From assembly GCA_003508835.1 (NCBI GenBank), contig PUFA01000068.1, positions 5,828,001-5,892,000 on the forward strand: DNA of 64,000 bases, written 5' to 3'. The stretch's first letter is position 1. Each line of letters starts with the position of its first letter. Source of the DNA: Eonycteris spelaea (taxonomy: Eukaryota > Chordata > Mammalia > Chiroptera > Pteropodidae). Below are positions 34,070-45,394 of the stretch, one piece after another. Position numbers and translations under genes: made by a program. Under the pieces are notes generated by a model that saw only the letters and a list, made by a program, of their open reading frames with translations, searched no databases and was not told where the DNA came from.

Positions 34070-34320
34070 TTTATGGAAATGTAATTGACCAATAAAATTA
34101 TAAATATTTAAGGTGTATAGTGTATGATTTGAAATAGATATATGCTGTGAAGTGATTACCACAATCAAGCTATTTAACATGTCTAGCACCTCACATAGTT
34201 ATGTGTGTGTGTGTGTGCGTGTGTGTGTGCGTGTGTGTGTGTGTGTGTGGTGAGACCACTTAAAATCTACTCTCAGCAAATTTCAGGTATACAGTGCAGT
34301 ATTATTCAAGGCATTCTTTA
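34070..34320 (-). mobile_element. L1 LINE 3' end with GT expansion
   Basis: Antisense L1: 'ctttatggaaatgtaattga', 'gtgaagtgattaccacaatc', 'tagcacctcacatagttatg', a (GT)n expansion at 34201-34250, and 'caaatttcaggtatacagtg'. GT runs grow at this position of the L1 3' end in other copies, so the microsatellite is inherited from the element. Confidence 0.9.
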
Positions 34321-34439
34321 TTGCCTTTTCTCACTTTCCCATCCCTTCACCTTGTTTTCTGGTACCATGTACCAAGTAAATTATTTGTACCCAAATTCTT
34401 ATCTCAGGGTCTATTTTTGGTGGGAGCCCAGTAAGATAT

Positions 34440-34610
34440 CCTCACTCATCATTTTCTATTCCTTGTTTTTTTTCCTACTTACTATGCACTATGAGCTTCA
34501 TGAGGACAATGTCTTAGAACTCACAGCTATATTTTCTGTGTCTCGCACAGTGCCTGGCTCATAGGAAGTTCTCATTAATCACTATTAGATGAATGATTAA
34601 AGAATAGGAA
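34440..34610 (+). repeat. L2 LINE 3' end
   Basis: 'atgagcttcatgaggacaat' followed by 'cgcacagtgcctggctcata' and 'ggaagttctcattaatcact' is the sense L2 terminal segment. Confidence 0.88.
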
Positions 34611-34794
34611 CAATTATCCATCTTTTTTTTTGAGTGATTAGCTTCAAACTTAGAAAAATGTAATAGGAAATGGCAGCATAGTCTGATTCCATTGTTTTAA
34701 ATTTAGTGAATGTCTTTAATTTGTTAGTTTATCACTATCATTTTTATAGTTCAATGCTACTTGTGGGTACACTACAGATGTATACTAAATATAT

Positions 34795-34988
34795 GTTAGG
34801 TTTTTATAAACTTTGTCTCCTTTAGTAACTGCAACTTCTCTGTAAGATAGGTTTTATTATTCATAGTCTAAAAATGTGGAAATTAAGGCTTATTCAAGGC
34901 CACAAAGTTTATATATGGAGGATTTGGGGCTTAAACCCCCATGTGTCTGACTTGAAGGCCTACAGCTTTTCTCCATATATCCTACCTC
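34795..34988 (-). repeat. MIR SINE
   Basis: Antisense: 'gtaactgcaacttctctgta', 'aatgtggaaattaaggctta', 'ttcaaggccacaaagtttat', 'ttaaacccccatgtgtctga'. Confidence 0.82.
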
Positions 34989-34989
34989 C

Positions 34990-35740
34990 TAGGCAAGTAA
35001 TAAATTACACTTATAAATTATAACTTTTTTTTAGTTTTGTGTTAAGCCAATTCTAGAGTTTAAATTGCCCCAAAAGAAGAGAGATGGTATATGTCAGTTC
35101 CCAGAAGCTTTCTCTAAGGACAAGAAAATAACTTATAAGGAAGACCAATTCTATGAGCTAGTGTTTCAAATATCCGGGTAAAACATTAATTTTTATGTCT
35201 GGGTTTATGCTCTATTGCTTTGATAAGAAGGTGAAAAGAAAGGGAAATAACTTCTAAGGTGGGAATGTTGCAACATATTCTGATGTATTAGTAGTTCTGG
35301 CTACAGTCATATATCCTGACAGTGTCAAATGTGTCTAGTTAATAAATTTATAATAACAGAATAATTGGGAACATTTTACATTGCTTGTAGAATCAAGGCT
35401 GAGTGCCCAGATTTTATTTTTAAAGTTAAGCAAATTAATTTAAACCTCAGAAATGATATGGAATGACTCCCATTTTCTTTTTCTAATTAAAATAGGGTAT
35501 TTACTTAAATCTGGACTTATGGAATAAAAGTGATACATTTGCATGAATACTCTTTCTTTATATATTGAACAATCCTTAAAGAGAATGCTAGACACATTTA
35601 AGTGAAATATCTGGTTTCCTTACTAACCATCTAATTTTAAGTTAATAGAAGATGAAGCTATCTCAGGAATCCTAAGCAAACAAGTATTTCCAATAAAGAA
35701 ACAAAAGAAATTCAAGGCCATTCTTGTCCTTGTCTGGGAG
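34990..35740. other. unassigned AT-rich sequence
   Basis: No repeat or gene recognised. Confidence 0.45.
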
Positions 35741-35744
35741 ATCA

Positions 35745-35905
35745 GTATAGAATGGTTGAAAGAAATTTTGGACCAGAAGTCAGAGACTCATGGTTGGCTC
35801 AGACTTTACACCAATAAGTATGAATCTTGAACAGGTCTCCTAACATTTCTTGGTTTTGATTTCTTGACCTAAGATTGAGCTAGATGCTTTTTAGGGGCTC
35901 TTCTA
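35745..35905 (+). repeat. MIR SINE fragment
   Basis: 'tatagaatggttgaaagaaa', 'gaccagaagtcagagactca', 'cttgaacaggtctcctaaca' follow the sense MIR order with divergence. Confidence 0.6.
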
Positions 35906-36024
35906 CTTTTAATATTCTACACCTTTATGATTGTGCTATAGAAATGCATTACTTTGATTGTTGAATTTAATGATATCACAAAGGAAAAGTTAGCACTCTG
36001 AAAATGCCATTAACTAATGTGAGA

Positions 36025-36105
36025 GGCAGCTATGATCTAATAAAACAATGCATGAAATTAGACTTGGAGATATAATTTTAATTTGGACTCTGCCACTCCA
36101 ACTCC
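36025..36105 (+). repeat. MIR SINE fragment
   Basis: A partial sense MIR 5' half ('gaaattagacttggagatat', 'ggactctgccactcc') directly before a complete one. Confidence 0.5.
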
Positions 36106-36109
36106 TTGT

Positions 36110-36330
36110 GTGAAAAGAACATGGACCTTGGAGTTAGAAAGACCAGATTCAAATCCCAGCTGTGACACTTCCTAGGTATTTGACCTTGATTAGTTCTTTT
36201 CCATGCTTAGCTTCTCATCTCCAAAATGAAGATGATAATGTATGTCCTACTTCATACTGAGGGAGTATTATGTAAAAATTGTAAGATAAATTTTGAAAGC
36301 GTTTTGTAAAAGTGAAAATTACTATACTGA
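36110..36330 (+). repeat. MIR SINE
   Basis: Sense, well preserved: 'catggaccttggagttagaa', 'gattcaaatcccagctgtga', 'tttgaccttgattagttctt', 'catctccaaaatgaag'. Confidence 0.92.
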
Positions 36331-36599
36331 TGTAAGGTATCAATATTGATTAAAAGGAACAAAACAGGAGAAATAATTTAGCCTTTCAGGATGTTTTTGA
36401 GAGATGGTTGGGGTCCCTAAACCAATATGAATTTTAACAGGGTTGTCATTTCTCTCATATTGGGGAAAGGACTTCTCAGAAATGCAAGTTTTTCCTAATC
36501 ATAAATAGATTAACTTGCTATGGAGTTCAATGGAAAATAAAAATCTCTGAAGTGTTTACAAAATATGCAGTTAGAAAACTATGTAGTCATATTTAAAAA

Positions 36600-36828
36600 C
36601 TTTATTGAGCAACTATAATGTGTTATGCCTGTCCCAGACTCTTTTGCAGGTATTGTCTCATTTTATTTCCACAGTGCCCTGTGAAGTCAGTATTACTTAT
36701 CTTCGTGTTATGGATGAAGAAGTAAGGTTTATAGAAGTCGAATGATTTGATTAGGGTCATATGACTGATAAAGGGCAGAGCCCTGATTTTAACTTTTAAC
36801 TATTCCATCTTCTGCCCTAGGTGCCTCC
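36600..36828 (-). repeat. MIR SINE
   Basis: Antisense: 'tttattgagcaactataatg', 'cacagtgccctgtgaagtca', 'ttatggatgaagaagtaagg', 'agggtcatatgactgataaa'. Confidence 0.85.
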
Positions 36829-36864
36829 ATGTCAAGAGAAAAATTATCTCCCTGGTAACATCAA

Positions 36865-36970
36865 GCTCCAACCATGTGATAGGCATTGAATTAGGTGGTA
36901 TATGATCCCTTTGAATCTTCACAAAAACTCTTTTGATGTAAATTTTATTTGCATTTTAAAGAAGAGTTTT
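36865..36970 (-). repeat. MIR SINE fragment
   Basis: 'catgtgataggcattgaatt' then 'tttgaatcttcacaaaaact' match the antisense 5' side. Confidence 0.65.
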
Positions 36971-37409
36971 TTTAAGCCTTTGCTTTCTAAAATGATGGTG
37001 ACAGACACATTAGTAAATAGGTTTAAAAATCCAATGAATAAAGGAAATTGAAAACAAGCAACAAAATGAGTTTAAGGTAATAGAGGGAAAATTAATTTTC
37101 TACCATGATATGCACACATATTTTAATATATACATATGGGTTATGTTATATATGCTAGCATTTATATGCTAATTTCAGGAATGAATGATACAATTGTTAG
37201 CTAGAGAGAACTGAAGATTTAGAATTAATAGATAGAGAGATAACAATTAATTGGGAATGGTTAAAAGACAGCAGAATGGTCAATGATTTGTGGAATATCA
37301 GGCTCCACAAAAACCATATCAAATCATCGGCCATCTGTAGGATTGAAATAAAGTATAGAGAAAACAGTTATGTGAAAATGTATGTTTTGTGTCACCAGAT
37401 TCAGGAATC

Positions 37410-37535
37410 TGCAAAGTGTTCAGCATCATGCTAATAATTTTTACACATATTATCTCTTCCAATCCTCAAAACAGCCCTGAAATATACATTTTATAATTTC
37501 CATTTTGCCAGTATGGAAACTGAGCTTCTGAATCG
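37410..37535 (-). repeat. MIR SINE fragment
   Basis: 'tatctcttccaatcctcaaa', 'acagccctgaaatatacatt', 'ttgccagtatggaaactgag' match antisense MIR. Confidence 0.8.
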
Positions 37536-37855
37536 CCATAGCTGCTGCCACCCACTCTCCATGACCATGAAAGTACCTTCAATAAGTGCCATTTCTTTTT
37601 TCCAAAGAAGAGAGATAAACTGCATTCTCTTGAGCTTCAAGGCCTAAGGACTTTTACATCTCATAATTTTCATCTGCCTTAATTTCTGTTGTCATTCTGG
37701 AAACTTCACACCCAAGATGGTGAGTGTTTGCCAGGGTATTAGCAATTGTATTTTATGATCAGCCACTTTTTATGGGCTGTCATTTGTTATTCCATCCTCC
37801 TTGCTTTCTACCTCAAAGCTCAAGCAAGATAGCACCACATGAACAAATACAGAAG

Positions 37856-38068
37856 AACCATGACTTATGATGGTTCAACTTACATTTTTTGACTTTATGG
37901 TGGTGTGAAAGCAATACTATTCAATAGAAACTATACTTTGAATTTTGAATTTTGTTCTTTTCTCAGCTAGTGATATGAAGTACGATGATTTCTTATAAAG
38001 CTGGATAGCGGCAGTGAGCTGCGACTCCCAGTCAGCCACATGGTCATGAGGGTAAACAGCTGAACACA
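37856..38068 (+). mobile_element. DNA-transposon-like repeat, family unassigned
   Basis: 'ttatgatggttcaacttaca', 'ctttatggtggtgtgaaagc', 'aatactattcaatagaaact', and 'agctgcgactcccagtcagc' together are phrases I know from a mammalian interspersed DNA-transposon repeat (probably a Tigger-type element). The copy is decayed and I cannot fix its ends. Confidence 0.45.
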
Positions 38069-38139
38069 ATCATCATTCATCCAGGAGGTCCTGTGCAGCT
38101 GAGAAACATCTCCCGACTTTTAACCATCACACATGGTGG

Positions 38140-38335
38140 TTAAACCTGTCTGTTTTGCATCTCGCCACCTCTACCGGTCTTGCTGTAGCTTCTTCTGTAT
38201 ATCCTTAATAATAGTACTTCTGTTCGGATAGACTTCAGGTGATTCTCAATGATGGCGTGTTCTGTAGTTTAGTTGTAATTTTAATGTGGTCATGGGAAGA
38301 GGTGAACACAGCGTTTACATACTTCACCATCTTGA
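38140..38335 (-). mobile_element. orphan L1 5'UTR start, antisense
   Basis: On the minus strand, from 38334, it reads CAAGATGGTGAAGTATGT, then a 'tcacctcttcccatgaccac' block, 'aaaattacaactaaactaca', 'gagaatcacctgaagtctat' and 'gaagaagctacagcaagacc'. This is the start of the L1 5' untranslated region in laurasiatherian mammals as I remember it. ORF1, ORF2 and the 3' end do not follow. The sequence is a promoter fragment separated from the rest of its element. Confidence 0.7.
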
Positions 38336-38559
38336 ATGGAAGCCCATTTGTGTGATTTTTATCAATCGACCAAATATGATTGATTCTTACTTTGTATTCC
38401 AGGCTGGATCTTTCTTTTGAAGTCCTGTCTCATTTATCTGGTTGATACTTACTTCCTTCTTCATATGGATGTTATGCAGACTCTCAGGCCAATTATCAGA
38501 GGGAGAACTTTTTTTTTTCCTTCCCATTATATAGTTTTCTTTAATTCTCTATCTTAGTT

Positions 38560-39110
38560 ATTGACTCCTCAAGCCACAAAAGCAGAAAACTTTCTCTTTT
38601 ACCCTTTGCATGTAGGAAGGCCTAAAAATCTTCATCCTTGATGTTTATAAATATCATCTGTTCAGTCTTTATTGCTACGGCCATAGTTTGGACTCTTAAT
38701 GTGACATCATATTAAGTCTTACCATGCTTGCTTTTCTTGTCACCCAAACTTCAGTTCCATGCACTGTTTAAAGTTCCCAGGACAAAAGAGACTAATAATG
38801 CTCTTTGACTCAAACATATCCATCTAGTTCTTATCTCCCTAGTAATAACTTCCTTTCTCAGATGCAGCTTAAGTGTTAATTATTTTCTGAAGTCTGTTTG
38901 TATTTTCGCATAAAACTGCCTATTCTGTGCACTGTGTACCTCTTTCTGGAGGCAAATGAAACATAATTTATTACAGACATTTGTTTATAGTTCAGTTTTC
39001 CCTGTTGGATCAGAAATTCTTAAGGGTGTAGCCATGTCTTAGTCATCTCTGTATCCCACTTCCTAGGACAATTGGCAGCTCAATAAATGCTTGATAAACT
39101 TTTCAAACAA
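38560..39110 (+). repeat. L2 LINE 3' region
   Basis: Sense L2, diverged in its first half ('tcagtctttattgctacggc', 'accatgcttgcttttcttgt') and clear at the end: 'taagggtgtagccatgtctt', 'ctgtatcccacttcctagga', 'agctcaataaatgcttgata'. Confidence 0.78.
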
Positions 39111-39545
39111 ATGGAATAGAAGCTGTTTTTAAATATTATACTTTTCAATTCATTTACTACAACATGGATCTCTAAAACTGTGTTTAACACATTTACATTT
39201 TCTTCCAAATCTCTGTAGTTTTTAATAAAGTCCCACCTTCTGAATAAATAAAACCTCATTTAAAAATATTACAGCCTTATGATCTATGAGCAGATTTCTT
39301 CAATCCCAGGTGTGCACTTAGTAAATGCATGGTTTTACATATATTGGTTAATTTCTTCTAGTACTAGGCAGAAGTTGGGAAGAAATTTATATATAATGTG
39401 TTGTAATCTTTTTTCACATGAGTATAGCTTGTATAACTACTCCTCAAGGAGGAAGTTTTATATAAATTTATGACACTAGGTTTGAGAAGAAGCAGTTCTC
39501 TCATTATTTCTATACTCTTTGGTCTGGCCAGATGGCAATTACTTC
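39111..39545. other. unassigned sequence
   Basis: No repeat or gene recognised. Confidence 0.45.
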
Positions 39546-39547
39546 AC

Positions 39548-39690
39548 TATAGGAAAATGCAGTGGATAATAGTTAGAAGACAGGAGTTTGAGTTCTTAGG
39601 CTGCTCTTTACTGGTTTTGTGACCTTGTACATGTAACTTAAATGTCCTCAGTTTTTTTTTATTTGCTTATTTCATAGGGAATCAGGCCAG
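39548..39690 (+). repeat. MIR SINE
   Basis: Sense: 'aatgcagtggataatagtta', 'gctctttactggttttgtga', 'ccttgtacatgtaacttaaa'. Confidence 0.8.
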
Positions 39691-39749
39691 GCAGGACATC
39701 ATGTATATGAGAATGCTTTGTTTCTCGCAAACTACAGGATAAGCTCAGT

Positions 39750-39992
39750 GAAAAAGCAGCATGAATGGACGGAAAGTATGTGGGATTGGGAGCCAACAGA
39801 CCAGTTTCAAATTATGGTTTTACCACTTTTGTGTGACTATGGGCACATTACTTCTTAGAATATCACTTTTCTCATCTGTAATATAGAGATCATATCTATC
39901 TTTTATAATTGTGAAGAAGATTAAAGGCAGCATTGAATTTATGGCACCTGACATATAGTCATTGTTTAATAACTGGTGGCTAGGTGAGAGCA
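39750..39992 (+). repeat. MIR SINE
   Basis: Sense, near full length: 'ggattgggagccaacagacc', 'tttgtgtgactatgggcaca', 'tctcatctgtaatatagaga', 'cacctgacatatagtcattg'. Confidence 0.88.
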
Positions 39993-39994
39993 GT

Positions 39995-40685
39995 ATTCAT
40001 TTTTTTTTTTTTTTAGCATTCACTTTTTGAAGTCCTCCATCCATGTCTTATATCCTTAGTCTGATCACCAACCAATCAAGATGAGTCTAATATGAGTTAA
40101 GCCCAAGCTAGAATCCCCTGCAGCATTGGATTCATTAGAAATTAATGCTCCCCTGGAGCAGTCCATATTTTTAAAAAACAAATACATGCAAAATATTTAC
40201 TGTGATTAAAACCCTCACATGATAATAATATCTATTATAATTTTTATCCCTTGGAGCCAGCAACATAATAGGCACTTTGTTTAAATTTTGTGTCAGTTTA
40301 TAAGGTGTACATAATTATACTCTCCAAAAGGATAAGCTTTTTTACAGACTAATAAGAAGCAGGATCAGGAGTGACCTAAGGATTTCTGATAATTAACCCA
40401 GTGATTTTTCAGTTACACAACAGAGACAAGTGGGCCAAGTTCTCTCCAGCATAGGCTCCTCCTTCAATATCAATAGCATTGCTAAGTTCATAAATTTAGC
40501 TTGACACATACCAGCTCAAATGTGCTTCTATATCACTGATCTTAGCAGGAGTCTTTACCTTCGATTAAGGCTCAGTCCTGACTCAGGCATGAACTTGGAC
40601 CTGGGTCAGAATATGAACATTTGAGGTTTTATACATTTGGTTCATTTTCCACCTTTCTATTTGGGAGTACCATCTCACACAATCA
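39995..40685. other. unassigned sequence
   Basis: A T16 run lies near 39999. A weak antisense MIR-like stretch occurs at 40265-40400; otherwise nothing recognised. Confidence 0.4.
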
Positions 40686-40689
40686 CTGT

Positions 40690-41130
40690 TGATTTCATCA
40701 GCATTTATGACATGTTAGCTATGTGCCTTGAAATTGTAAAAGATACTGAGGATAATAGGATAAAAATTGCAGTCTTTGTCCTTAAAGAGCTCTGAGTCAG
40801 ATAGAGATAATCACAATTTATTGTGTTTTTGTGAAGTCAGCAGGCATCATGATGGTGCCCTGAAAACAGAGGGAAGGGTCATGGAGGATTTCCAACCAAG
40901 GATTAGTGTTTTTTTGGAATACATGAAGAATGACATAATGAATAACTTTGAGAGGAAGAAAACAGAGAAGGGGAGAGAGAATGCATGCACAAAGGCATGG
41001 AGGTATTCAACATTAGATCCTACTCAGAATTGTGAGCAGTTCAGGGTGGGGTTGTAAAATATAGAGAGACAAAGGAGGAAAATAGGGGGACTGATAAAGA
41101 GACAGATCACAGTGGACATTATCAGCCATA
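40690..41130 (-). repeat. L2 LINE fragment
   Basis: Antisense L2: 'gctatgtgccttgaaattgt', 'gtccttaaagagctctgagt', 'gaatgcatgcacaaaggcat', and 'gagcagttcagggtgg' in the expected order. The plus-strand frame at 40767-41057 is incidental. Confidence 0.72.
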
Positions 41131-41813
41131 TTAAAGTAACTGGAATTAATACTGTGAGCTAGAAGTTATCACTAACATGTTTTAAGCATCAAAATGAAAG
41201 TATCAGAGTAACAGTTTTGATATATCTGTCTGACAGATTTGAAGGATGAATTGGAGGAACAGGCCTAGAGAAGGGATGTCAGGTAGGACTAATCTAGGCT
41301 GGAGATGCCAAAGGCCTGATCCCAGGTGGCAGTAAGTGGTTGGAGAGAAGTGGAGGATGTAATCTGGGAGGGTGTAACTTAGTGATTTGGTGGGATGTGG
41401 AGTGAAGGAGGAGGAGGTGTTCAGTAGGCCTCCTGGTTTTCTGTCCTGTAATTGAGAGGATGATAGCCTCAGTTCCTGAGACAAGAAGCACTCAGTAGGA
41501 ACAGGTTTTGTGGGAAGATGGGGACCACATGGACATTATCAGAAACCCCATGTGTGGCCTTTTTACCATTAGCCTCCATACTTCCATAGCCAACTCGTGG
41601 CTGGTCTCTAAACCCTTTGATCTCCCTGAAGAGAGCCCTGACATGCCACTCTTCTGCTGAAGACATTTTAATATCTGCAGGGTGCTTAGAGAGGAATTCA
41701 AACCTCTCCAGGCTTGCTTTCCATTACTGACCTCTCCAGGCTTGCTCTGCACTACTCCCTCCGAGCAGCAGCCTAATTTCTTTGGAGAACAAGACATAAA
41801 TAGGAGGCAATTT

Positions 41814-41815
<2 letters not shown>
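41131..41815. other. probable diverged L2 and unassigned sequence
   Basis: G+A-rich text such as 'ggaggaacaggcctagagaa' and 'aggtgttcagtaggcctcct' suggests further antisense L2, but it is too weak to claim. Several overlapping frames have no similarity. Confidence 0.35.

Positions 41816-41816
<1 letters not shown>

Positions 41817-41874
<58 letters not shown>
41817..41874 (+). repeat. compound (GA)n(GT)n microsatellite
   Basis: About 16 GA units switch directly to about 12 GT units. The long minus-strand frame at 41724-42215 (163 codons) gets its Ser/Leu and His/Thr runs from this repeat. Confidence 0.98.
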
Positions 41875-41875
<1 letters not shown>

Positions 41876-41879
<4 letters not shown>

Positions 41880-42285
41880 GGTGTGTGTGAATGGGTGTGT
41901 GGTATTTTTATAAAAAGAAGTTAGAAAATAAAAAGAACTATACCTATTAGAGAAGCTAAAAAAGGTGTTATGCATAAGGTAGAATCTGTTTTGGACTTGG
42001 AGGAGTAAATGAGGAAAAGACAGGTGACAAGGAAAAAGGAAGGTATAGCAGGCAGGGCGAAGACCATAAGTAGACACACCAAGACTGGAGCTGTGGAAGG
42101 GAGGTGGCAGAAGGCAGTTACAGGAAAGAAATGGACTGACAAGGGTAAAGGATGAGCCAGAGTAAGGTTTTGGAGTTACAAAGGGGGCAGTCTTTAGTTT
42201 GTGATCCTGTATCATAATTTTAAATGCAAATATTTACCAGAATTCTGTGTATATAACATTGTGTCTGGAAAATCAGCATGGGATA
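41876..42285. other. unassigned sequence
   Basis: No repeat or gene recognised. Confidence 0.4.
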
Positions 42286-42289
42286 GTAT

Positions 42290-42456
42290 CAAAACACTTT
42301 AAATGTCTTCAGGATAAAACCTTACACGTGTGCAGTGCTTATTGATTACTATACCCTTTCCCTGAGGCCCAGAGAGGAGCAGTGCCTTACCAAGGCCAGA
42401 CTCAACCGTAGGTCTTTTGATCCCAACTTCAAGTGTTTCCCACTGCTTCTTTAAAC
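42290..42456 (-). repeat. MIR SINE fragment
   Basis: 'ccctgaggcccagagaggag', 'cagtgccttaccaaggccag' and 'tcccaacttcaagtgtttcc' follow antisense MIR, with an internal deletion. Confidence 0.6.
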
Positions 42457-42459
42457 AGG

Positions 42460-43265
42460 TCTTAATGTCGAAACAATCATATGCTCTTGTTGGGTAAATC
42501 AGATGATGAGGCTGGCCTAGATGGATTGTGATTAATTTCTTAAGAATTTTGTTAGGCATCTCTTTATTGATTTCCCTAGCTGAGAAGAAGCCAAAAAAGA
42601 CAAAACAAACAAACAAAAATGCCTGAAACTGTAGCTGTAAGGGTTCATAAATAAGTGCACACAACTGAACACAACCAGAAAAGCAACATGAGACTTCACT
42701 ACGGCTTTTCTCACAAATTGGAATTGAATGAAATGACTTACGGGAACCTTGATGCCAGTGTTTGGAAACTGCTTCAAATCTCTTTAGTGTAGCATTTTCT
42801 GGAAGAACTCTATTCCTGAATCCTCTTGTCTCTCACTCCTCTCTGAAGTAAAAGATTCTGTTTCATGATGATTTTGTTGAGAACATATATTTTCAGTCCT
42901 TTAACAAAATGTCAATGAAACAGAGTGCCAGGAGAAAATAGCTTATGCCAAATCACTGGGATTTGACTTGTACAACAATGTGGGATATACTGAGCTTGAG
43001 ATTTTGGGTAATTTTAAAAGGGAGTTGCCTTCTGAAAACACATTCTTCTCAAATAATGGGAATTTACATGGAAAAGCCTAACACTTTTGGGAGATGCCTA
43101 GAGTTATGTATCAGCCATAGAAATGATTGTGCCTGAGGGTTTTTTCCTGAACATACAGAGAACCACATCAGATCTCTGGCACTTACAAAGATGCCCAGGT
43201 GTCTATATGGAGGTTGCCAAGACCTGAAGAGAGAGAAAAAAATTAGAATTATGGATATGAGTGAC
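42460..43265. other. unassigned sequence
   Basis: No repeat or gene recognised. Confidence 0.45.
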
Positions 43266-43269
43266 AACG

Positions 43270-43548
43270 CTCTCTCTGCATTTATTATGTAACTACCATG
43301 GTGATCACCATGGTAACTACTACAGAGACTCCTGTCAGGTTAGGCAGAACCCATTGTACACTGCCTCGCAGACACCTATTTTATTTTCTTTATTGTTACA
43401 TGTTCAATCTATTTTTTTTTTTTTGAGATTGTAAACTATAGAAGTGCAGCACATGGCTTCCTTATTTTCTTTATATCCCTGGTGCCTAGCATGGTATCTG
43501 ACCAGTAGCAGGCATTCAGTAAATACTTCTTGAATGAATGAAATATAT
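43270..43548 (+). repeat. L2 LINE 3' end
   Basis: 'gtaaactatagaagtgcagc', 'atccctggtgcctagcatgg', 'aggcattcagtaaatacttc', 'ttgaatgaatgaaa': the classic sense L2 terminus. Confidence 0.88.
43294..43315. repeat. 22-bp perfect palindrome
   Basis: TACCATGGTGA followed immediately by its own reverse complement. The flanks add GTAAC on each side as direct copies. It contains GGTAAC/ACCATGGT half-sites reminiscent of RFX X-boxes, a similarity only. Confidence 0.95.
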
Positions 43549-43624
43549 ACTTAGTATTTAAGGATCAAAACAGCATTAGAGCTATACTCAGGGAGGCAAA
43601 ACTAGAATGTATATAAACGGCTTT

Positions 43625-43815
43625 TAAAAATATTTTTATTGAGATGTAATTCATATACCATAAATTTCACCCATACAATTCAACAATTTTTAGTGTATTC
43701 ACAAGGTCATACAACCATTACCACAATCTAAGTTTAGAACATTTTCATCACCTTAAAACTTAAATCTCCATACCTATTAGCAGTCACTCCTATACCCCTT
43801 TACCCACAATTACAC
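43625..43815 (-). mobile_element. L1 LINE 3'-end fragment
   Basis: Antisense L1M 3' end: 'tttttattgagatgtaattc', 'ataccataaatttcacccat', 'cacaaggtcatacaaccatt', 'accacaatctaagtttagaa'. Confidence 0.92.
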
Positions 43816-43829
43816 ACATCCTTTCACCC

Positions 43830-44420
43830 TAGGAAACCATTAAGATAAGTTAGGTTTGGCAGGTACTATGCAACAGAATTACATCCTTCTGGAGCTATGC
43901 ATTAACTTAAAGGACTCCTTCAGAATCCTACATGAGAGACAAGAAGAGCCTGAGTCGGGTGTTTTATCTAGGGCAGTCTGTCGAGATGCTGCCGTTGATC
44001 AGAGGGTAAGGAAGAAGCATCCTAGAAGCAGAAGTACTAAGGTTCAGAAGGGAGGCCATCATTTGGCTGAGGGTGAGGATGAGTTGCTTGCTGCTGAGAA
44101 GAATCTGATTCTACCTTAGACTTGTGGGCTTATTCAGAGGCAGAGTACTGAGTCTGAGAGCTCATACAGAATCAATAAAAGTGAAAGCTGAGAATATAAG
44201 AGGCTGAATTAGCTCTGATTTTAGGATTAAGATCTTTTGCTCTGCTCTTTGGAATTCCTCTCTAAGTAGCTTTTACCCTTAGGAGTTTTTCCAAGGAAGG
44301 CAGTCAGAGGACTTGTGGAAGAATCTGGACACTTTAATGGAAGTTGATAGTGTATCTTGACTGTTTGGGGACATTTGAATTGATGGAAAGACCAAGGACA
44401 AAAATAAAGAGGAATGTTAA
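43830..44420. other. unassigned sequence
   Basis: No repeat or gene recognised; the frame at 43856-44119 has no similarity. Confidence 0.45.
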
Positions 44421-44424
44421 TTTC

Positions 44425-44978
44425 ATTTGCTTAGCAAATATTTGTCACCTACTATGAGCCAGGTATTATTCCACTCATTTTTGACACAGCACTGAATAAA
44501 AAATAATCTTCTCTCAAGAAACTTACATACTCGAGGAAAATACAAACAAAAAACACAAGATAATGAAAACATACATAGTACTTAGATGACATTTAAGATT
44601 AAAGGAGGAAATTAAAGCAGGAAAAGGAGAAAAAGGTGTTATAGGCAGCAGGACAGGGAAGAAGTAATTTTATATGATGACCAGGAGAGGCCTCATTGAG
44701 GTAACAATTGAGTGAAGGCCTGAGTAGGTGAGAAAGTGAGCTCTCTGGTTATGGGGGGAGGAAAATACCAGGGTGAAGTGAAAAGGTCCTGAGCAGGGTG
44801 GTGTCTAATGTTTTCAAGAACTAGCAAGAAGGCTGGCATGACAGGAATGGAAAGCTGTAGGAGATAATATCAAGGAGGTAAAAGGCAAGCACTGGCATAG
44901 GATCTTCTCGAATCTTGTAGGTAATTTAAGAATTTTTTATTTTGCTCTGAATGAGATGAGAAGCCAGTCTTCATTTTT
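44425..44978 (-). repeat. L2 LINE 3' region, long
   Basis: Antisense L2 over about 550 bp: 'cacctactatgagccaggta', 'aaatacaaacaaaaaacaca', 'ccaggagaggcctcattgag', 'gtgaaggcctgagtaggtga', 'aaaggtcctgagcagggtgg', 'ttttgctctgaatgagatga'. Confidence 0.93.
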
Positions 44979-44984
44979 TAAAAT

Positions 44985-45060
44985 CTGCTTTATTGAGGAA
45001 TATTTTACATGTAATATAATTTAATTTTTAAAATATATATATTTTGCAAGTGTAATTCCT
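44985..45060 (-). mobile_element. L1 LINE 3'-terminus fragment
   Basis: 'aatctgctttattgaggaat' followed by 'attttacatgtaatataatt' resembles the antisense L1M terminus. It may be the displaced end of the L1 at 45.6-47.2 kb. Confidence 0.55.
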
Positions 45061-45223
45061 CTCCTATCTGAGTTTCTTAACTTCCAAACCCCTTTGGAAA
45101 AAATATGAGTTCCTAGTTTTACTTCTTCCAGACAATGCCTTTTTCTTTTTGCTCTGTTTCTGTACGTTTCTGTATGAAAGGTGACAAAAAAGGATTGGTC
45201 AAATGCTCAGTCTTTCAAGCTGA

Positions 45224-45255
45224 AAAAAAAAAAGAAAAAGAAAAAAGAAAAAAAT
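45224..45255 (+). repeat. A-rich (AAAAG)n tract
   Basis: Low-complexity A-rich run with G or T interruptions. Confidence 0.85.
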
Positions 45256-45394
45256 CAAATAACTAGGTTAATGTAGTCATTTATAATCTTTAAAATGGGA
45301 CAGAGGTTTGGTTTATGTCCTTACAGATCCCTTTTCTTTCTCCATTTTTTGGGTGGCTTAGTATCACCTTCTTATTCATTCCATCACTTTTCTG

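Noticed and set aside
41724..42215. A 163-codon minus-strand protein
   Set aside because: Its middle is the translation of a GA/GT microsatellite; no domain, and flanking sequence is non-coding in character.
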